Below are positions 61,477 through 64,000 of a stretch of DNA of 64,000 nucleotides, in pieces. The first letter of the stretch is position 1. Every line of letters starts with the position of its first letter. The position numbers and the translations under genes were made by a program. This stretch comes from CAZRQL01 sp964602415 (GTDB lineage: Bacteria > Bacteroidota > Bacteroidia > Cytophagales > Flammeovirgaceae). The stretch covers positions 1 through 64,000 of the forward strand of contig CAZRQL010000015.1 of the NCBI GenBank assembly GCA_964602415.1, in the 5' to 3' direction. The notes under the pieces are model-generated. The model worked only from the letters and a program-made list of their open reading frames with translations. It was not told the DNA's origin and searched no databases.

Positions 61477-62049
61477 TCAAAATAAAACCGTTGATTTAAT
61501 AGAAAAGTTGTAAAATTCGTGATCAATCTCCTCAATTTTGACTTCGAGGTTGTTACGACAGAGTAGGGCAACCTGAACCAATCCAAAGTTAGCACCAAGC
61601 GTGTCTTCGCTCAAAGTATTTTCTCTGATATTTTTTCTGACGTTGCGCAACTGCTCCATAGACATATTGCTTATATTTCTAAAGCGGTCAAAAAGAGTCT
61701 GAAAATTTTCTTTATTTATCACATTACTAAAATAAATAACCACCGTGGATTTTGTGCTGTAAATAAGCAAGGAACCTATTCCTGAATTTTTAACTGGAAA
61801 GTGGATTCCATAGGCTCTTTCGGAAGAGTAATAAGATACGTTTTGCGCAAGTTCAATAAATATAGCGAAGATTTTATGTCTTATGGCAGGTATGTTCGAA
61901 TACTGACTCCATATTTTTTTAGAGATTTCGCTTATTGTCGAAGGGTCAAAGACCCCTTTGTAGTAAATAGGTAGTGGACTACTCTCATCATCTTGATTAT
62001 GAAGATGTAATTTAGATGAGAATGGGTTCACAACGTAATGACTCGACAT
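61477..62049 (-). CDS. siaB: SiaB-family protein kinase (copy 2, diverged)
   Basis: 190 residues, SiaB/GHKL-like. An N-box-like FAIFIELAQNVSYYS (N70) is kept, but the G-box reads TLGANFGLVQVALL, so the glycine pattern of copy 1 (GGAGLG) is altered and ATP binding is less certain. It has a longer N-terminus (about 25 residues, polar) than copy 1. Placement next to a DUF1987 gene supports the family call. It is divergent from ridA. Confidence 0.82.
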   Translation of the reverse strand: MSSHYVVNPFSSKLHLHNQDDESSPLPIYYKGVFDPSTISEISKKIWSQYSNIPAIRHKIFAIFIELAQNVSYYSSERAYGIHFPVKNSGIGSLLIYSTKSTVVIYFSNVINKENFQTLFDRFRNISNMSMEQLRNVRKNIRENTLSEDTLGANFGLVQVALLCRNNLEVKIEEIDHEFYNFSIKSTVLF

Positions 62050-62066
62050 TTTTATATCTTTATCTC

Positions 62067-62074
62067 TATATTTG
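62067..62074 (+). promoter_or_regulatory. -7 box of ridA
   Basis: TATATTTG is an exact -7 match, 24 bases before the ATG at 62099. No -33 TTG at normal spacing was found; the region also includes the upstream edge of siaB copy 2. Confidence 0.5.
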
Positions 62075-62098
62075 CAGTCGCAAGATATTAAAATTTTG

Positions 62099-62479
62099 AT
62101 GAAAAAAATAATTTTAACTCAAGATGCTCCAAGTCCTATTGGGCCTTACAGTCAGGCCGTTCAATTTATGGATTTGCTGTTTATTTCAGGTCAGATAGCC
62201 TTGGACAAAGAAGGCCGCTTTCACAATCAAGACATATCCACTGAGACGCGAATGGTTATGGCTAATTTAGGGCAGATTCTTGCAGCAGCGGGAGCGAGTT
62301 ATTCCTCTGTTTTGAAATGTACAATTTTTTTGAAAAACATGAACGATTTTGCTATTGTGAACTCAATTTATGGAGAGTTTTTTTCTCAAAATTTCCCTGC
62401 CAGAGAGACTGTCGAGGTGAGCGGATTGCCCAAAGATGCCAACGTAGAAATATCTTGTATTGCCATGATAAATAAATGA
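62099..62479 (+). CDS. ridA: RidA-family enamine/imine deaminase
   Basis: 126 residues from ATG 62099, the usual length. It hydrolyses reactive 2-aminoacrylate from serine/threonine dehydratases. Family motifs: DAPSPIGPYSQAV, LLFISGQIALD, VLKCTIFLKNMNDFAIVN, and FPARETVEVSGLPKDANVEISCIA with the conserved Arg (ARETV). A start at TTG 62072 would add nine residues that match nothing. The aminopeptidase gene overlaps its stop by four bases. Confidence 0.95.
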   Translation: MKKIILTQDAPSPIGPYSQAVQFMDLLFISGQIALDKEGRFHNQDISTETRMVMANLGQILAAAGASYSSVLKCTIFLKNMNDFAIVNSIYGEFFSQNFPARETVEVSGLPKDANVEISCIAMINK

Positions 62480-64000
62480 GGACGCTTACGTACTTTCTCA
62501 TTATCTTGACAGGGTGTAAGGTTTTAAATGACAACAACAACTACATGAGTCGCTTCAACTTTATTGCCTATCAGGACCACCATAGCCATGCCCAACCCAA
62601 TGACGCAAGGATGGAGCACCTAAGTTTGGATTTATCGGTTGATTTTCAGAGTAAAACCATTTCGGGTCTGGCCAAAATTAAGATAGCTGATCATAATGAG
62701 ACTAAGCTTTTTCTTGATACAAAAGGCTTGATTATAGAAAGGATTTTGATTGATGAGAGATTGACAGTTTTTAAACTTCATCCTGCTGACAGTGTAAAGG
62801 GTAGTAAACTGGAAGTCAGCATAAATAAAGGAGATAAACTTATAACTGTTTATTACAGAACCCAAAAATCTGCCGATGCTTTGCAGTGGCTGGAGGCAAG
62901 TCAGACGGAAGGTAAAATCAAGCCGATACTTTTCACCCAGTCACAGTTTATATTAGCACGCAGTTGGATACCGTGTCAGGATAGTCCTGGGTTGAGGTTT
63001 ACGTTTGATGCCAAAATTACGGTTCCTAAAGGGTATATGGCTTTAATGAGTACCCAAAATCCTACCCAACTCTCAAAGGAAGGCGTGTACTATTTCCGTC
63101 AGGAGCGGCCTATCCCCGCTTATTTGATGTCGCTTGCGGTAGGTGAATTTGTTTTTGGTGCAATAGGCAGTCGAACAGGTGTTTACGCGGAGCCTGCGGT
63201 GGTCGAAAAGGCCCTCGCTGAATTCGCTGACTTAGAGAAAATGCTACTTGCTGCTGAAAAACTTTTTGGCCCTTATCAGTGGAAGCGGTATGATGTGCTG
63301 GTTTTGCCCAACTCATTTCCATTTGGGGGCATGGAAAATCCGGGGCTTACTTTTGTGAGTCCGACGATCCTCACAGCAGACAAATCGCTTGTTTCTTTGC
63401 TTGCGCACGAGTTGGCTCATTCGTGGTCGGGTAACTGGGTTACGAATGCAACTTGGGAAGATTTTTGGCTAAACGAGGGCTTTACGGTGTATTCTGAGTA
63501 CAGAATTATGGAGGAACTTTATGGTAAGTCGTATGCAGATATGCTTTCTGCCATCAGTTTACAAGATCTTAAAAGATTGGTTTCCAAGATGAAGGATAGC
63601 CCCGACACCAAGCTCAAACTATCGCTCAAAGGTAGAGATCCCGTAGAGGCGATGACACCGATTGCTTACGATAAGGGCTATTTTTTTCTAAAAAGGATGG
63701 AACAAAGTGTCGGTAGAGAAAAATGGGATGCTTTTTTGAAAAAGTATTTTAATGATTTTGCGCTCAAATCCATTACCACTGAGGAATTTATTTTCTATTT
63801 GGAGCAGAATCTGGAAGGCTGGAAAGATTTTGGCATTGACAAGTGGATTTATGGGGTGGGCTTGCCCGATGACTGTCCGGTGATTGAGTCGGGTAAAATT
63901 CTGGAAGCGCAATCTTACGCCACACTTTTTGCCCATAAACAAATCAACGCCGCCGAAATTCCCAAGAATTGGGTATATCCTCAATGGTTGGTTTTTCTTT
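62476..64000 (+). CDS. M1-family metallo-aminopeptidase (truncated by window end)
   Basis: Starts at ATG 62476 (ATGA overlap with ridA) and stays open to the last base, 508 codons so far. A lipoprotein signal is suggested by YFLIILTGCKV (Cys14). Seen: the M1 substrate motif GGMENPG, the zinc motif HELAHSWSGNW with the second Glu in FWLNEGFTVYSEY, and PILFTQSQFILARSWIPCQDSPG. These match the leukotriene A4 hydrolase/aminopeptidase N branch. The C-terminal domain lies partly beyond the window. Confidence 0.92.
   Translation, partial: MRTLTYFLIILTGCKVLNDNNNYMSRFNFIAYQDHHSHAQPNDARMEHLSLDLSVDFQSKTISGLAKIKIADHNETKLFLDTKGLIIERILIDERLTVFKLHPADSVKGSKLEVSINKGDKLITVYYRTQKSADALQWLEASQTEGKIKPILFTQSQFILARSWIPCQDSPGLRFTFDAKITVPKGYMALMSTQNPTQLSKEGVYYFRQERPIPAYLMSLAVGEFVFGAIGSRTGVYAEPAVVEKALAEFADLEKMLLAAEKLFGPYQWKRYDVLVLPNSFPFGGMENPGLTFVSPTILTADKSLVSLLAHELAHSWSGNWVTNATWEDFWLNEGFTVYSEYRIMEELYGKSYADMLSAISLQDLKRLVSKMKDSPDTKLKLSLKGRDPVEAMTPIAYDKGYFFLKRMEQSVGREKWDAFLKKYFNDFALKSITTEEFIFYLEQNLEGWKDFGIDKWIYGVGLPDDCPVIESGKILEAQSYATLFAHKQINAAEIPKNWVYPQWLVFL

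Overview
The window comes from a Bacteroidota chromosome, most likely of Cytophagia type. Evidence: type IX secretion (T9SS) parts and cargos (a PorV homologue, secreted proteins ending in sorting domains, a PorE-like OmpA protein), Bacteroidota-restricted families (Porin_10-like porin, DUF5683, DUF5522, DUF3419, orphan ECF sigma), TAnnTTTG promoter boxes before many genes, and few Shine-Dalgarno sites. No rRNA, tRNA, insertion sequence, prophage or CRISPR array was seen. Gene density is high and many neighbours overlap by 1-8 bases.

Layout. 0.2-2.6 kb: 4-hydroxyphenylpyruvate dioxygenase, a HAD phosphatase and phosphatidylserine synthase. 2.6-7.2 kb (minus): tatC, a lipoprotein MsrB, slyD, then an operon of TlpA-like thioredoxin, DCC thiol oxidoreductase and a SPOR-like protein, behind an AlbA_2 regulator. 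7.4-12.3 kb: outer-membrane porin, tiny lipoprotein, DUF3419 transferase, queuosine-precursor transporter, orphan ECF sigma factor. 12.5-15.2 kb: phosphoenolpyruvate carboxylase. 15.5-25.4 kb: a 1083-residue propeller/PP2C-like sensor, a T9SS-sorted FG-GAP protein, miaA, a PorE-like OmpA protein and an oligopeptide-binding lipoprotein. 25.5-36.4 kb: parA-parB-DUF5683, surE-ftsX, aat, a TPR protein with a 48-residue DUF5522 gene on its tail, a polytopic membrane protein, NifU-like scaffold, rnhA and a rRNA cytosine methyltransferase. 36.6-48.2 kb: a large FG-GAP/ASPIC lipoprotein, a 2081-residue T9SS cargo, and porV. 48.5-52.9 kb: alpha/beta hydrolase, ExbB/MotA-like protein, waaA, ynfA, TauE/SafE permease, gamma-carbonic anhydrase and a 41-residue lipoprotein.

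The most unusual part is 52.9-62.1 kb. An orphan cheR-cheB pair precedes a siaB-siaC pair (kinase plus regulatory phosphoprotein of the SiaABCD type), a 1047-residue half-transporter joining a TerB-like domain to an ABCG-type ATPase and permease, a lipoprotein, a small secreted protein and a LolA-like periplasmic protein. A second, diverged siaB-siaC pair closes the block on the other strand. No SiaA phosphatase or SiaD diguanylate cyclase is present. I read it as a candidate signalling module that controls an envelope export or lipoprotein-handling system. The window ends inside an M1-family aminopeptidase behind ridA.

Two real genes shorter than 60 codons were found by reading (32578-32724 and 52743-52868). 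Several starts were moved to fit signal peptides, family length or promoter position.
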